Shown: positions 20,370 through 32,000 of the stretch, in pieces
Numbering within the stretch: position 1 is the first letter of the stretch
Layout of the letters: every line of letters begins with the position of its first letter
Assembly (NCBI GenBank): GCA_963854735.1
Contig: OY978109.1
Coordinates: 864,018-928,017 of the forward strand
DNA length: 64,000 nt
Origin: Marvania coccoides
Lineage: Eukaryota; Chlorophyta; Trebouxiophyceae; Chlorellales; Chlorellaceae
Direction: 5' to 3'
Position numbers and translations under genes: made by a program
Notes under the pieces: generated by a model
Seen by the model: only the letters and a program-made list of their open reading frames with translations
Database searches by the model: none
What the model was told of the DNA's origin: nothing

Positions 20370-21937
20370 TTAGTCCTTTTTGCCAAACCAGCCGCTGCCC
20401 CCAGACTTGGGCGCCTTCTTCCCGCTCTGCAGCGCCTTGAGCTCCTCCACCAGCCGCTTCTCCTCCCCCCCCAGCGTCTTGGGGATGTTGACCTTGACGT
20501 GCACCAGGTGGTCACCCCTCGCTGCCGTGGCCCCCAGCTTGGGCACCCCCCGCTTGGACATCACCAGCGTGGTGCCTGGCTGCGTGCCTGCGGGCACCTT
20601 GAGGTCCACGGGGCCGTCCACTGTGGTCACCTGCACCGTGGTGCCCAGGATTGCCTCCACGTACGACACCTCCACGTCGGAGTGGATGGTGGTGCCCTCG
20701 CGGCGCAGCTCGGGGTGGGGACGCACGTTGACAAACACGTACAGGTCGCCAGGACCGCCGCCCTTGCGGCCCGCGTCTCCCTCTTGGCGCACCCGCAGCC
20801 GGGAGCCCTCGTCCACGCCTGGCGGCACGCGCAGTGAGATCCGCTTGGTGCCGCGCACGCGACCGTCGCCCTTGCAGGTGGTGCACGGGGTGGACACCTC
20901 GCCTGCGCCGCCGCATGCGGGGCAGGTCGACACCTGCTGGAACATCCCCAGGGGGGTGCGCACAGCTTGCACCACCTGGCCAGCGCCGCCACAGGTCGAG
21001 CACGCCGAGGGGGTGGTGCCGGGCTTGGTGCCTGAGCTGGAGCAGGTAGCGCACCCCTGCAACCGCTCCACCTCCACCTCCTTCTGGCCCCCGAACACCG
21101 CCTCCAAGAAATCTAAAGAAAGGTCGTACCGCTTGTCGTCGCCCTGCACGGGGCGGTTGCGCATGCGAGCGCCGCCGCCGCCGCCCATGCCGCCACCGAA
21201 CCCGCCGCCGCCCATGCCGCCCATCCCTCCGAAGAAGCTCTCAAAGATGTCCATGGGGTTGGAGAAGTCGCCGGGCTGGCCGCTGAAGCCGCCAGCGCCC
21301 ATGCCGCCGCCCTTGAGCCCGTCCTCGCCGAACCGGTCGTAGATCCCCTTTTTGTCGTCGTCAGACAGCACCTCGTACGCTGCCGAGATGTCTTTGAACT
21401 TTGCCTCCGAGTTGGGGTCCTTGTTGACGTCAGGGTGGAATTTTCGGGCCAGCTGGCGGTAGGCAGACTTAATGGTCTTCTTGTCGGCGCCGCGGTCGAC
21501 GCCCAGGATCTGATAAAAGTCGCGGCTGGCGTGGGTGACCAGCGACAGGGCGCGGCGTTGAGTTTGATGAGTGAACGCTGCGGCCAGCGGAGCGTTGGTG
21601 CCTCCCAGGCAGCGAAAAGACGTGGGAATGGAGGCTAGTGGGGACACGCATCCGGCCGCGCAGCTGCAATAAAAACGTGGGGGTGAGACAGAGGAGCGGC
21701 GGGAGCCAACCACACACAACAATGCAAAAATGGTGGCTGGATGGAAGCACATTGTGGCTGAAAGATAGAAAATTGCGTCCATCTGCGTGCACGGTGGCAC
21801 TCTGGGGGCACTAATGGCACTGACCTCACGCTGTGGGGCCGAACAGCACCCGTGCGAACATTTCTAGAAGCAGCTGGTCTGCTGCAACAGGGGCCATCGA
21901 GGCCGGGGCTGGCGCCCAGAACACCCATTACGGTCAT
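20370..21937 (-). CDS. Type I DnaJ/Hsp40 co-chaperone, organellar
   Basis: Two exons (21937-21825 and 21663-20370) give 468 aa. The presequence (about 90 residues, ending near [12 protein letters not shown]) is basic and Ser/Ala-rich, suggesting import into mitochondria or plastid. The J domain ([18 protein letters not shown]) carries the HPD triad. A Gly/Phe/Met-rich region follows. Four zinc-finger CXXCXXXG-like repeats come next ([32 protein letters not shown]), then the two C-terminal substrate-binding folds. This is the complete type I architecture of bacterial DnaJ and its organelle descendants, which stimulate Hsp70 ATPase and hand over unfolded clients. The Gly-rich stretch at 21150-21310 is coded by near-perfect GGC/CCG repeats. 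Mitochondrial versus plastid targeting is not settled. Confidence 0.9.
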
Positions 21938-22504
21938 CTCGACCTTTGCAATTCAAAATGTGGGGCCGAGCAATGCGAAAAAGTGCTGGGCAGCGATCGA
22001 ATGTGGACAAACTCGAGCGGTTGCGCGTCGGCTGCGGCACCGGGCCTTTAAAATTGTATTTATACGTACGACGTGGATGAAATTAATGATTACACCGCAA
22101 ATTGTGCCCACCAGCGATGTTTTTGGAGGAAATTCCCGGGACAAAGAGCGCACTATTGAAACTATTAAAAATTTTATTGAAAGACTGCAAGCCTCGAGGT
22201 TTGACGGCCTCTTCGTTTCCCAGATAATTTCAAACTCATTGTAAGTCAGCACGGAGGCTACAGCCCCCGCGCCGCAGCGAAACTTGGCTTTTATTTTTGG
22301 CTGCGCTGTGCACATTGCGATTTTTTTGTGGGGGCAGCGGTTTTCGCTTTCGTTAAATTAATTAGAGCCTGGATCAGCAGTGTGCATTTTATACACGGCC
22401 AGCGGGCGGCGCCGCTATCGTTTCCGAGCGCCTGTTTTGATTGACGGCCGATTGGGTTCTAAATACTATTATTTTATGTTTGCGCAGGGAAACAGCGGCA
22501 CACC
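21938..22504. promoter_or_regulatory. Divergent intergenic/promoter region
   Basis: The DnaJ gene (minus) and RPS5 (plus) diverge here. TTTGCGCAG just before the RPS5 start (22482-22490) looks like a 3' splice site, so a 5' untranslated intron in RPS5 is possible. No coding gene is apparent in the 567 bp. Confidence 0.4.
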
Positions 22505-23089
22505 ATGGCGGCCGCAGTGGATGTCAAGCTTTTTGGCAAGTGGAGCTTCGATGAGGTTGAGGTGAACGACATCTCCCTGGAGGATTACCTGGCGGTGAAG
22601 CCCAAGTACGCGCGGTTCACCACCCACTCCGCGGGCCGCTTCCAGAAGAAGCGCTTCCGCAAGGCGCAGTGCCCCATCGTGGAGCGCCTCACCAACAGCT
22701 TGATGATGCACGGTCGCAACAACGGCAAGAAGCTGATGGCGGTGCGCATCGTGCAGCACGCCTTTGACGTGGTGCACCTGCTCACCGACCAGAACCCCAT
22801 CCAGGTGCTGGTGGACGCCATCATCAACGGCGGACCCCGTGAGGACGCCACCCGCATCGGTTCCGCGGGCGTGGTGCGTCGCCAGGCTGTGGACGTGTCG
22901 CCCCTGCGCCGTGTCAACCAGGCCATCTGGCTCATCACCACCGGCGCGCGCGAGTCGGCGTTCCGCAACATCAAGACCATCGCCGAGTGCCTGGCCGACG
23001 AGCTGATCAACGCCGCCAAGGGATCCTCCAACTCGTACGCAATCAAGAAGAAGGACGAGCTGGAGCGCGTGGCAAAGGCCAACCGGTAA
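22505..23089 (+). CDS. RPS5: Cytosolic 40S ribosomal protein S5 (uS7)
   Basis: One exon encodes 194 aa, the usual length. It carries the conserved [22 protein letters not shown]-terminus, [27 protein letters not shown], and the C-terminal block [48 protein letters not shown]. This is the eukaryotic uS7 of the small-subunit head, which contacts mRNA and the E-site tRNA. The start is the only sensible ATG ([10 protein letters not shown]). Codons are strongly GC-ending, as expected of a highly expressed gene. TGTAA at 23252-23256, about 160 nt after the stop, may be the poly(A) signal. Its GC-rich, intronless coding part contrasts with neighbours. Confidence 0.97.
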   Translation: MAAAVDVKLFGKWSFDEVEVNDISLEDYLAVKPKYARFTTHSAGRFQKKRFRKAQCPIVERLTNSLMMHGRNNGKKLMAVRIVQHAFDVVHLLTDQNPIQVLVDAIINGGPREDATRIGSAGVVRRQAVDVSPLRRVNQAIWLITTGARESAFRNIKTIAECLADELINAAKGSSNSYAIKKKDELERVAKANR

Positions 23090-23482
23090 ACAGCAGCAGC
23101 AGCAGTACAGTGAGAACAACATCAATTTGGTGGATGACGATTTTATGGTGGAACGGCAACAAGCGGGCGGTGGTGCTGATGGGGAGGAGCGGCGATTGAC
23201 TGGACGGCGTGTTTGAGTGTGTTCAATTGTGGTGCTCAAGCGGCGCCATCCTGTAAAAAAATTAAATGGCCATTGCTTCTTCTTGAGATTTTCAGAGGGG
23301 AGGAGGGACAAGAGAGACGACGAATTATTTTGAACAAAAAACCCTGAACCTGCTCGCATTTTGTGTTCACATTAAATTTAGCTTCAACATTAATGCGGTT
23401 TACACCGCCCCAAAGCCATTAATTCACCGCCGCAGCTCAAAGATTGACTGGCAGCACCCATCTCCCAAGTGTTTGCGACATT
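23090..23482. other. RPS5 3' region and promoter of the lipoyl-KGD4 gene
   Basis: About 390 bp follows the RPS5 stop. It begins with a short CAG repeat, has TGTAA at 23252, then AT-rich sequence up to the next gene's ATG at 23483. No coding gene is visible. Confidence 0.45.
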
Positions 23483-24399
23483 ATGAGCTCTGTTACTTTT
23501 CTTCGAGCGTCTCGGACGCATGTTGGACGGGTCTTGGCGAAGAGCACGTGGCTGAGCGGCGATTTCGGAGGTGTGGCTCGCCAACTCGAGTCATCGAGTA
23601 GTAATCCCTCTGCCGCACGACCTCCAGCGTTGCCTTCGCCGACGCAGCTGCGGCCATTTATCGCCTCTCCAGCTGCGATGATGGCCATCCAGGTCGCGGT
23701 GCCTCAGCTTGGCGAGAGCATCACAGAGGGCAGCATCGCCGCCATTCTGAAGCAGCCGGGTGACCGGGTGGAGGAGGACGAGCCCATCATGCAAATCGAG
23801 ACGGATAAAGTCACCATCGACGTGCGCGCGCCCCGGGCAGGCATCCTGGAAGCCATCCTGGTGAGACAGTTTTTCCAGAGAGAGGAAGATTCCGCCGCCC
23901 GAAAATTTAATTTCCAATGTTTGTTGAACTGTTGCCTTTGCAGGTGAAAGAAGAGGAGGATGTGACGGTGGGCCATCTCATAGCCATCATCAACGAGGAA
24001 GGAGCTAAAGCAGCAGCGCCAGCAAGTGCTCCTGCTGCTGCCGCTCCTGCAGCGGAGACCAACATTGCAGCTGAGGCCGTGGCGGCGCCTGAGACGGCAG
24101 GAGCAGCAGAGAGCGCTGGCCCCTCCTCTTCGACGCGTCGCCAGCCCTCCATCAGATTTCCGCCGCGCCGCACAGCAGCTGGGGAGGTAATCAGCATGAT
24201 GCCGGCAGAAGCGGCCAAAGAAGCGGCAGCAGGGGTGGCAGCTGCGTATCAGAAGCCCGTCCTCATGGCTGCGCCCCCCAAGGAGCCTCGCCTTTTCGTC
24301 AGAGTGGCTCCCCGCCCCTCCGGGCCGCCGGCGCCCCCCAGAAAGGATCTTAGCGAGTGGGAAATCGAACAAATCATGTTGGGAGGGGCTGACATGTGA
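23483..24399 (+). CDS. Lipoyl-domain protein with KGD4/MRPS36-like C-terminus (2-oxoglutarate dehydrogenase component)
   Basis: Two exons (23483-23860 and 23944-24399) give 277 aa. Residues 1 to about 75 form a basic, Ser/Arg-rich mitochondrial presequence. Residues about 78-155 are a complete E2o-type lipoyl domain starting VAVPQLGESITEG, with the lipoylated lysine in ETDKVTID. An Ala/Pro linker follows. There is no catalytic acyltransferase domain and no E3-binding domain; the gene stops and citrate synthase follows on the other strand. Instead, the tail has PSIRFPPRR (about residue 200) and ends SEWEIEQIMLGGADM. These match two conserved blocks of KGD4/MRPS36, the small subunit that tethers E3 to the 2-oxoglutarate dehydrogenase E1-E2 core (IRFPxRR and E-x-E-x-I-x-x-GG). 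It looks like a fusion of a lipoyl arm with KGD4; function in that mitochondrial complex is inferred. Confidence 0.75.
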
Positions 24400-24814
24400 A
24401 TGGAATGATGTACTAGTAACACCAGTAGCTATTGGTGAGTAACTTGGCAATTTTGTTTCAACGCCATTATTTTTCAAGTGAAAAAAAAACAAAAAACATA
24501 GAAGAAAATGTAGGGAGAGATGAGCCAATGCACGAAGAAGAGAGCACAAATCAAGAAAAAAACGAACAACAATGTGAAGAGAAAAGTGTACAGCGGGAAA
24601 GGGGAAAAAATGAGAGGAAGGATAATAATCTCGCCGGTACAGCTGATATGTTACGTATGCTGTTGGTTTGAGTTTATATAGACCAAGTTTGAGCTTTACC
24701 ACGTTGGGCTTTGCCAGGGCCACCACTTTCAAAAAGCTACAGAAGGAAGAAATAATAAAATGACAAGCCTTCTCTCAAACTACTGACCAACCAACTCCCA
24801 ACTTTGTTTCCATC
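24400..24814. other. Convergent intergenic region
   Basis: About 415 bp of A-rich sequence between the stop codons of the lipoyl-KGD4 gene (plus) and citrate synthase (minus). Importantly, no E2 catalytic domain is encoded here in any frame I could read. Confidence 0.5.
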
Positions 24815-26367
24815 TTAAGCAGCGTGATTTGCCGCTGCCTTTGCCCTCAGCAGGTCCATGGTCATTGACTTGGGTCGCTCAATGGGCAGCCCCAGCGCCC
24901 GAGACCATATGCCCTGGCTCAGCACGCCCAGCGCGCGAGACACCCCAAACAGCACCGTGTAGAAGCTGTCTTGGGTGATGCCGTAGTACTGCAGCAGCAC
25001 CCCGCTGTGCGCGTCAACGTTGGGCCAAGGGTTCTTCACCTTGCCGGTCTGCGTGAGCACGTCGGGCACCACGTCGTACAGCAGGCTCACCAGCTTGAAC
25101 AGCGGGTACTCCGGCATGTGCTTGAGGCAGAACTCGCGCTGCGACATGTAGCGGGGGTCGGTGCGCCGCAGCACAGCGTGCCCAAACCCAGGAACCACTT
25201 TGCCGCTCTTGAGGGTGGCCCACACAAACTCGGTGAGCTGCTCCTTGGTGGGGGCGTCCCCCAGCTGCTCCCGCACCCCCGTCAGCCACCGCAGCACCTC
25301 CTGGTTGGCCAGCCCATGCAGCGGCCCCGCCAGCCCCGTCATCCCAGCAACGAAGCACAGGTAGGGGTCGGACAGCGCTGATCCCACCAGGTGGGTGGCG
25401 TGCGCCGACACGTTACCTCCCTCGTGGTCTGCGTGGATGGTCTGGTACATGCGCATCATCTCCAGCGCGCCCTCGTCTGCACCGTACCCCATCATGTGGG
25501 CCAGGTTGGCGGCCCAATCCAGGCTGGGGTGGGCCTCGGGGACGGCGGGCAGGTCGGGCTTGTAGGTGCGGCGGTAGATGAGGGCTGCCACCGCCGGCAG
25601 TTTTGCGATCAAATCCATCGAGTCCTCAAACACCGGCTCCCAGTACTTGGTCTTGTGGATCCCCGTCTCGTAGGCGGCGGCGAACTTGCAGCCGGGCTGC
25701 AGCGCCAGCACCGCTGCTGCAAACTGCGTCATGGGGTGGGTGGAGGGCGGCATGGCGGCAAGCACGGCGGGGATGTGGGCGGGAAGGGCGCTGCGTTCGC
25801 GCAGCATCTCGGTCACGGAAGCCACTTGCTCGGCGGTGGGGATGTCCCCGGTGAGGAGCAGCCACAGCAGGCCCTCGGGGAGGGGCTCTCCCCCTGGGAT
25901 TGCCGCCGGCAGCTTTGCCTGCAGCTCAGGGATGTTGTGGCCGCGGAACCGAATGCCCTCGTCGGCGTCCAGCAATGAGGTCTCCCACAGCATGGCGGGG
26001 ATGCCGCGCATGCCGCCCAGCGCCTGTTCCACGGTGACGGTGCCCAGAGAGGCGGAGCCGCACTCCTTCTTCAACGCCTTGAGGCGCTCCTGTTGGACGG
26101 AAGGGGGAGGGGGGTGGGGGGGCAGCGATCAGGGCTGGCGACAGCGTGAGGCGGATGCCCGAATTGAGGGCAAACGCGCAAAGTCAATCAGCTCAATCGC
26201 ACCTGTTCGGCGGGGATCTTTTCGGCCAGTACGGCTTTGAGGTTGGTGCTGGTGGACAGGAATCGGTTGCCAAAGATGGATCCTATCCCAAACTCGGCCC
26301 CCAGCACCCCCTGCGAGATGGGGCCCAGGGCTTGCGCCAGGGTTTTCATGGATGTTGTTCCACGCAT
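24815..26367 (-). CDS. CS: Citrate synthase, mitochondrial
   Basis: Two exons (26367-26203 and 26089-24815) give 479 aa. The first exon encodes the presequence ([20 protein letters not shown] and on). The enzyme body is the long eukaryotic mitochondrial type ([21 protein letters not shown]). Active-site histidines and aspartate are visible: [44 protein letters not shown] and [11 protein letters not shown]. It condenses acetyl-CoA with oxaloacetate to start the TCA cycle in the matrix. The start is the first ATG of the presequence exon; one six codons downstream is also possible. It is convergent with a 2-oxoglutarate dehydrogenase-related gene. Confidence 0.96.
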
Positions 26368-26584
26368 TTTGGGTCTGATGTCGCCCTCTGCGGCGCACAG
26401 AGGACAAGGGGCCGGCAAACACAGTTCCACAGCAAGGGTTGCGTGTTTATAAACAGATCGGGTATTTTTTCAAGCAGTTCAAAATGGGTTTTCCTTCAGC
26501 TAGTCCCCCATCACAAGGGGGCAGCACGTAGCCTGGTACTTCTTCAGTTACACGACGCATTTAACACAACCCGCTATGCGCCCT

Positions 26585-27552
26585 CTAGTCCCTCTCGCTG
26601 ATGGCCACCAGGTGCTCCTCCACCTCTGCCTCTGTCATCACCCGGAAACCGCCGCCGCCTGCCGCCCCCCCAGCCACCCCCACCTCGATGTCGCTGGCCT
26701 TCAGGTCCTCAGCCAGCACGTGCTGCAGCGCAGCGATGGCAGTCTGCACGGTGTCGTCGAAGCTCAGCGCCGCCATTCCCCCCGCCTGCCCCTTGTGCCG
26801 CTTCTCCAGCCAGTTGGTGGCCTCCTGGTCCTTGGCTCCGCTGGCGGTGGCCTTGTACCCCACGTAGTACCCTGCGGGGTCCACCTTGAACAGCTGCGGC
26901 CCCTTCTCCTCGTCCACGCCCGCGATGATGGGCACAACGCCCAGAGGGCGCATGTAGGCGTGCTGTGGAGGGCGGGAGAAGAAGAAAAACGTGACTAGTT
27001 GAAAAAATGAGCCGATGCACCTAATGTGTGATACAGCCTGGGTAAATAAAAGAATGAAATGGCTTTCCATGCCTTACCTGGGTGAAGACCTGAGCCTGGT
27101 CTGCCAGGATGCGAGCAAGAAAGTCGGGGGGGATCTCGTACCCAAACTTGAACCGAAACTCTGCTGCCTCGGAGCGCGCCTTCTGCACCAGCGACCGCGA
27201 GTCGCCCTGCATCCCCGTCACCAGCATGCCGATGCCGCGGGTGATCTTGTGGATGGCCGTCACCGAGGTGGGGTCAACCAGCTTGTCGGGAACCTTGCGC
27301 TGGGTGACGAAGCACACGCAGTCGGCGCCACGGATGGCTACCGCGGTGAGTCCGCTGGTCTTGACGGCCTTGAAGGCGTACTCTGAGGGTTGTTGAGAAA
27401 AGAGGAGGAGCGGTGAAAAGAGAGGTTGAAGTAGAGAGGCAGAACAAAAACAAAGCACAGGTGCGCGTGCAGCACTCACCGACTTGGTACAAACGTCCCT
27501 CTGGACTGAAAATGGTGATGTGGCGATCATAGCCTCCGCTTCCCCGCGACAT
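26585..27552 (-). CDS. PSMA6: 20S proteasome subunit alpha type-6
   Basis: Three exons (27552-27480, 27382-27078, 26962-26585) give 251 aa, the usual length. The N-terminus [32 protein letters not shown] is diagnostic: the alpha-subunit signature crosses the first splice and alpha6 uniquely begins [53 protein letters not shown] and GYYVGYKATASGAK complete the fold. The subunit lies in the outer alpha ring that gates the 20S core particle. The C-terminal 25 residues carry a Gly/Ala-rich insertion before EHLVAISERD. No catalytic Thr is expected in alpha subunits. Confidence 0.96.
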
Positions 27553-28008
27553 TTTTTGTTTTGCTGATCAAACCTTCGATCAGTGGGAACCAGGGGGGGG
27601 CTGGTGCGAGCGCTGGGTGCTCCTCAGTATACAGCCAGACGTTCTTTACGGGTGTCGGGGATCACAGCTTCCTTGCCGCTTCTCTCTTTCACCTCTGTTT
27701 TGATCACAAAATATGAAAAATTGGAAGCAACTCAAGGGCCTTGACGCGGGTTCAGAACCTGCTTATTTTAGTCTTTGTCAATGTTATTGGTTTGTTTAGT
27801 GCAGTGGCGTCGCGTTTTTGCGAGCCTCAATTCCTCTCGACTCGAGGGCGCTAGAAAAATTTGCCAAAAATCGAGATTTGGCCACCGCCAACACCTTTGC
27901 ACGCTTAAATTACAGACTATATATCACCCGCATTGTCCTAGCACTGCGGCCGCCACGCATTGTGCTTCTCAACAAAAAAAACTCGGAACACACTGTGGTG
28001 CGGCAGCT
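27553..28008. promoter_or_regulatory. Divergent intergenic/promoter region
   Basis: A 456-bp interval between the proteasome alpha6 start (minus) and the plastid uL24 start (plus). It must hold both promoters. No coding gene is seen. Confidence 0.4.
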
Positions 28009-28902
28009 ATGGCGTTCATGGGGCAGGCAACGATGCAGCGCAGCGGATTTTTCGGCAGCAGCAGCTTGATGGCTGGCCCGCGGCCACAGGTGGTGAGCCG
28101 CAGAATAGCCGACTGGTGGTGTTTATTCTTGGTTCAATGGCTAAAATAGGAGTATTTTGTCCCGTGCTTGCAGGCCCAGGCGCGCAGCAGTGTGGTGGTG
28201 CAGGCAGCCATGATTGTGAGTCGATTGAATTGGGCAATGCGCGACAGAGCGGCTTCCGGCTGTGGAATGTTTGGTGGCCGCATGTCTACACCCACTTTAT
28301 CTCTATCAAAACGGCGTTCTTTTGGCATTTTCTGATGCTGCCTTTATTACCTCATCGCCTATGCAGGGTCCCGGCAAGAAGTGGGAGCACTATGAGCTGA
28401 CCAAGAACGGAAAGACTGTGCGTGTGAAGATGCACGTTCGGTCTGGCGATCTGGTGCAGGTGATTGCCGGCAAGGACAAGGGCAAGGTTGGCAAGATCAT
28501 GAAGGTGAACACCAAGACCGGCGAGGTGCTGGTTGAGGGCACCAACATCAAGACCAAGCACGTCAAGCCCGCTGCCAACAGCGAAGAGGAGACTGGGCAG
28601 ATCGTGAAGAAGGAGTACCCCGTGCACCACTCCAACGTGCAGCACTACTCGGAGTCGGCCAAGGCCACGTCGCGCGTGGGCATGAAGGTGGAGGGCGACA
28701 AGAAAGTGAGGTACCTGAAGAAGACCGGAGAGGTGAGAGAAAAAGCAGTTGATGGGTTGGAGAAGCATTGTATTTACTAGTCGAATTTATTTGCCTAACA
28801 ATTATCCAGAACAGATCCACGTATATTCATCCACAGTGTTTTTTCTCAGCGCTGCTAATTTTTTCTTCCTCCCTCTTTTTTTCGCAGGTCATTGACAAGT
28901 AA
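28009..28902 (+). CDS. RPL24: Plastid 50S ribosomal protein L24 (uL24c), nuclear-encoded
   Basis: Four exons (28009-28092, 28174-28215, 28367-28732, 28888-28902) give 168 aa. The first two encode a transit peptide ([20 protein letters not shown]) ending in a V-V-Q-A type cleavage region. The mature part has the KOW motif [24 protein letters not shown] and the bacterial-type uL24 tail ([23 protein letters not shown]). It is not cytosolic RPL26. The last exon is only 15 nt (VIDK and stop). In green plants and algae this gene is nuclear, whereas red-derived plastids usually keep rpl24 in the plastid genome, so it supports a green-lineage host. The simple transit peptide without a secretory signal also argues for a primary plastid. 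Confidence 0.9.
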
Positions 28903-29022
28903 TTGTATAATTACTATTAAGATATACAATGAAAGATATTAGAGTAGAAGTACACCATTTCAGTTTTTAATGATTAACTTTTTTTTTTTTAACACAACAA
29001 ACCAAAATTACCGATTGATTTT

Positions 29023-32000
29023 TCACACGACGTCCAGCAGCAGTGCCACGCCAGCAGTGGCCCACCGATCCGCAGACTGCTTTCCGCCCCGCAGCTGCAC
29101 CGTAAACACCTCCTGCCTAAACCTCGCTTCCGTGGTGTACACTGGGCAGGGGTAGGCGTCAGCTGGGGGCGCCGCCTTGTCAGCAGGTACGCCACGCACG
29201 TGCAGCACGGGCAGCGCGCAGGTCATGGCCTTGGGTTTGCTCTCCTCCAGCCACCCGCCGCGCTCGTCCCACCGCGCTCCCTCCAGCGTCAGCCCGTGAA
29301 TGTAGGCGCCCTCCCTGGGCGGGGCGTCAACCTGGCTCTGCGTCTTTCTCGTCACCTCCGTCACCAGCGCGGTGCCGTCCAGCGCCCACCCCGCCTTGCG
29401 CGCGGCCACCTGCTGCACCGCCGTCAAGAAAGACGCGGGGTTGAACAGGCCAGGCAGCCACACGCTGGGGAGCAGCGCAGCGGGGGAGGCGGCCCAGGCG
29501 GTGAGCTGCGCGTGCCGCGCAGCCAGGTTCTTCACCCAGGAGATGAGGGGGCGTAGCGAAGGGAAGGCCGCCGCTGCCCAGCTGGCCGGCACGCGGTCAG
29601 CAGCCAGTGCCAGTGCCAGAGCGTCCATGGCTTCGCTCATCACCAGATCGCCCTTCAGGCCCAGAGCCAGCTCAGCCAGGGAGGCCCGGACTTGCGCCAG
29701 CACCAAGTTCATGCGCTCGCACTCCTGAATGACCACCATGGCGTAAGGGCCAGGCGCAGCTGAGAGGCCGCCTTCAGCGTCGGCGGCAGCAGCTGCGGCG
29801 GCGCGCACATCTTCCATACTGATGCCGTGAGGCAGGCCCTCCAGCACCGCCTCCATGGCAGCTTTGCACCGCTCTTCCACCCCTGAGCCGCCCTTTCCAG
29901 AGGAAGCTCCAGGCTGCAGCGCCGCCAGCGCGGCGCAAAGCTCCTCTGCGCCGCGCTGCGCCATGCCTCGCTCCGCGTTGGGGTGCAGCCCCAGCGCGAT
30001 GCTGCCCTCCTTTGGCACGTTTTCTTCGATCCATTTTGCCACTCCTGCGTGCGACAGGTCGGTGGGAGGCAGCCGCAGCCCAGGGCACACAGTCCCGGTC
30101 TCCAGCAGCGCGGGGCTCAGCAGGGTGGTGAGGTACGAGGCCAAAAGGCGCCTGTCCCACCCCTCCACCACGTGGCCCCCGTACATGATCTCTCCCACCA
30201 GATATCGCAGATCTTCCCAGGGGACGCGCGTCCCCGAGTCAACGTAGTTCACAGCCAGCTGTGCGGAGCACCGCAGGTCTCCGGCGCTGAAGGGGTAGCT
30301 CATATTCCACCCGATGCCGCTGCGCGCGCCAGGCGTGTTGCCCACTCCGTACTTTTTGCGCTCCTGCAGCGCCGCGTGGAAGAAGCACAGCGCAAACAGC
30401 ACGGCGCGGTACTCGGTGGCGCGGGCGCAGGCATCCAGCGCAGAGTCGTCAAACATGCCCCACGCGCGAGCCAGATTCGCCCGCAGCCCCTGCGGGGGTT
30501 CGTTGGTGAGTTTGACGCAGGCCTGGAGGAGGGACGGCGGGAGGGGGCGCTCCAGGGAAGGAGGGGGCTCAGCTGACAGAAACAACCTGCAGAACCCAGA
30601 AATTCACACGTTGAAAGTTGTTCAGTTGAAAATTAATAAAATTGTAGAAAAAAGAAAAAAAAGTGGTGGGCGTAAATTTTTTTTGTTGAAAATACCACGT
30701 ACTGGAAATCGGGGTGGGCGTCCTCGAGGCCGTCCACCGCCCTGTCCAGCTCCTGCCACGTCCAGTCCATGGTGAGGTGGATGTTCTGCAGCAGCACCCA
30801 CCCGCCGTGCGCCTTGGCGTGCCGCAGCTGGGCCATGGCAGGGGCCTCCTGTCCCTGGCCAAGCGACAGCGATGCGTAGCGCCCAGCAGCCACCAGCCCG
30901 CGCTTCCTGGCGATGGCCTCGACTGAGGCTGCAGCGTCAACGCCGGGAGAAACGAAAATGAAAACGGGAGTTGAGGGGCTGGCGTCGCCCAGCGCTTTCT
31001 CAAGCTCAAACGGCTTTGACGCCTGGAACGTGGGGCCCATGACGGTGGCCACGAACGCAGACAGCGCTGCGCCCAGGCGATCCGGCCGCAGCGCTCGCAC
31101 CGCCAACAGGCGCTGCAGAGCCCCCAGCCGCTTCCATTCTCCGGGCAGGGTCTCTTCTTCGGGGCGTTCCCCGTCGATCCACTCCTTCCACCGCTTGGCA
31201 GACACGCCCAGGTCTTGTCCCACCCCGTCAAACCCTTCAACCCCCTCCAAGGCCAGCGCAGCGCCCCAGCTGGAGGCACTCAGCCACTCTCCCGCGGGGT
31301 TTTCTTTGCCCAGCACCTGCGGGCGGCGCAGCAGGAAGTCGAGCGCGGCGGGGGGCAGGGCGTCCCTCGAACGCAAAATCGCGAGGCTCAGCTGGGCAGC
31401 AGCAGCGGGCTTGTGGCGCTCAAACATGGCCTGAGAGACGTAGCTGTAGACCGTGCTGGTGACCGAGGCGATGAGCGCGTCAACCCTGAGGCGCAGCGCC
31501 GCTGGGTTGTTGGCGTCGACCGCTTGCTGCTGCAGCTCCTCTTCAGCGTCCTCAGGGAGGCCAGAGGGCGCAGCGTCCATGCCCTTGCCCATCACCTTTG
31601 CGAAATTGGCCATTGAAAACCAGTACACGCGGTCCAGCGCTGCGAGGGAGTCCATGAAGAAGTAGAGGAGGGAGCCCCGGGCTGCCACAGGGCGGTAGGC
31701 CTCGGTGGTGGCGCTCAGGCGCACCCCCGCCTGCTTGGCCTTGGCCACGTTGTGCGCAACCTCTGCCGCCTTGGCTTTGGTGGCCTCCAGCGAGTCCACC
31801 AGTGGTTTGTCTTCCAGGATGTCGCCCTGGGCAGCAGCCAGGCGGGCCAGGAGGCCGTCCTCCAGCTCCTGCAGGGTGACGGTGTACTCCGCCAGCTGGG
31901 CAGCCAGGGCAGAGGCCTGGGCCTGCAGCTCTGCCGCTTCGTGGGACACCACTGCCGCCAGCAGCTGCTCCTCCAGCCCCTCTGGCGTCACGGCGAAATT

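Noticed and set aside
23940..24814. Missing E2 catalytic domain might be encoded downstream by another exon
   Set aside because: No acyltransferase sequence is found on the plus strand before citrate synthase, and the tail is a coherent KGD4-like end.
28009..28902. First read as cytosolic RPL26
   Set aside because: The sequence is bacterial/plastid uL24 with a transit peptide, not the eukaryotic uL24 N-terminus.
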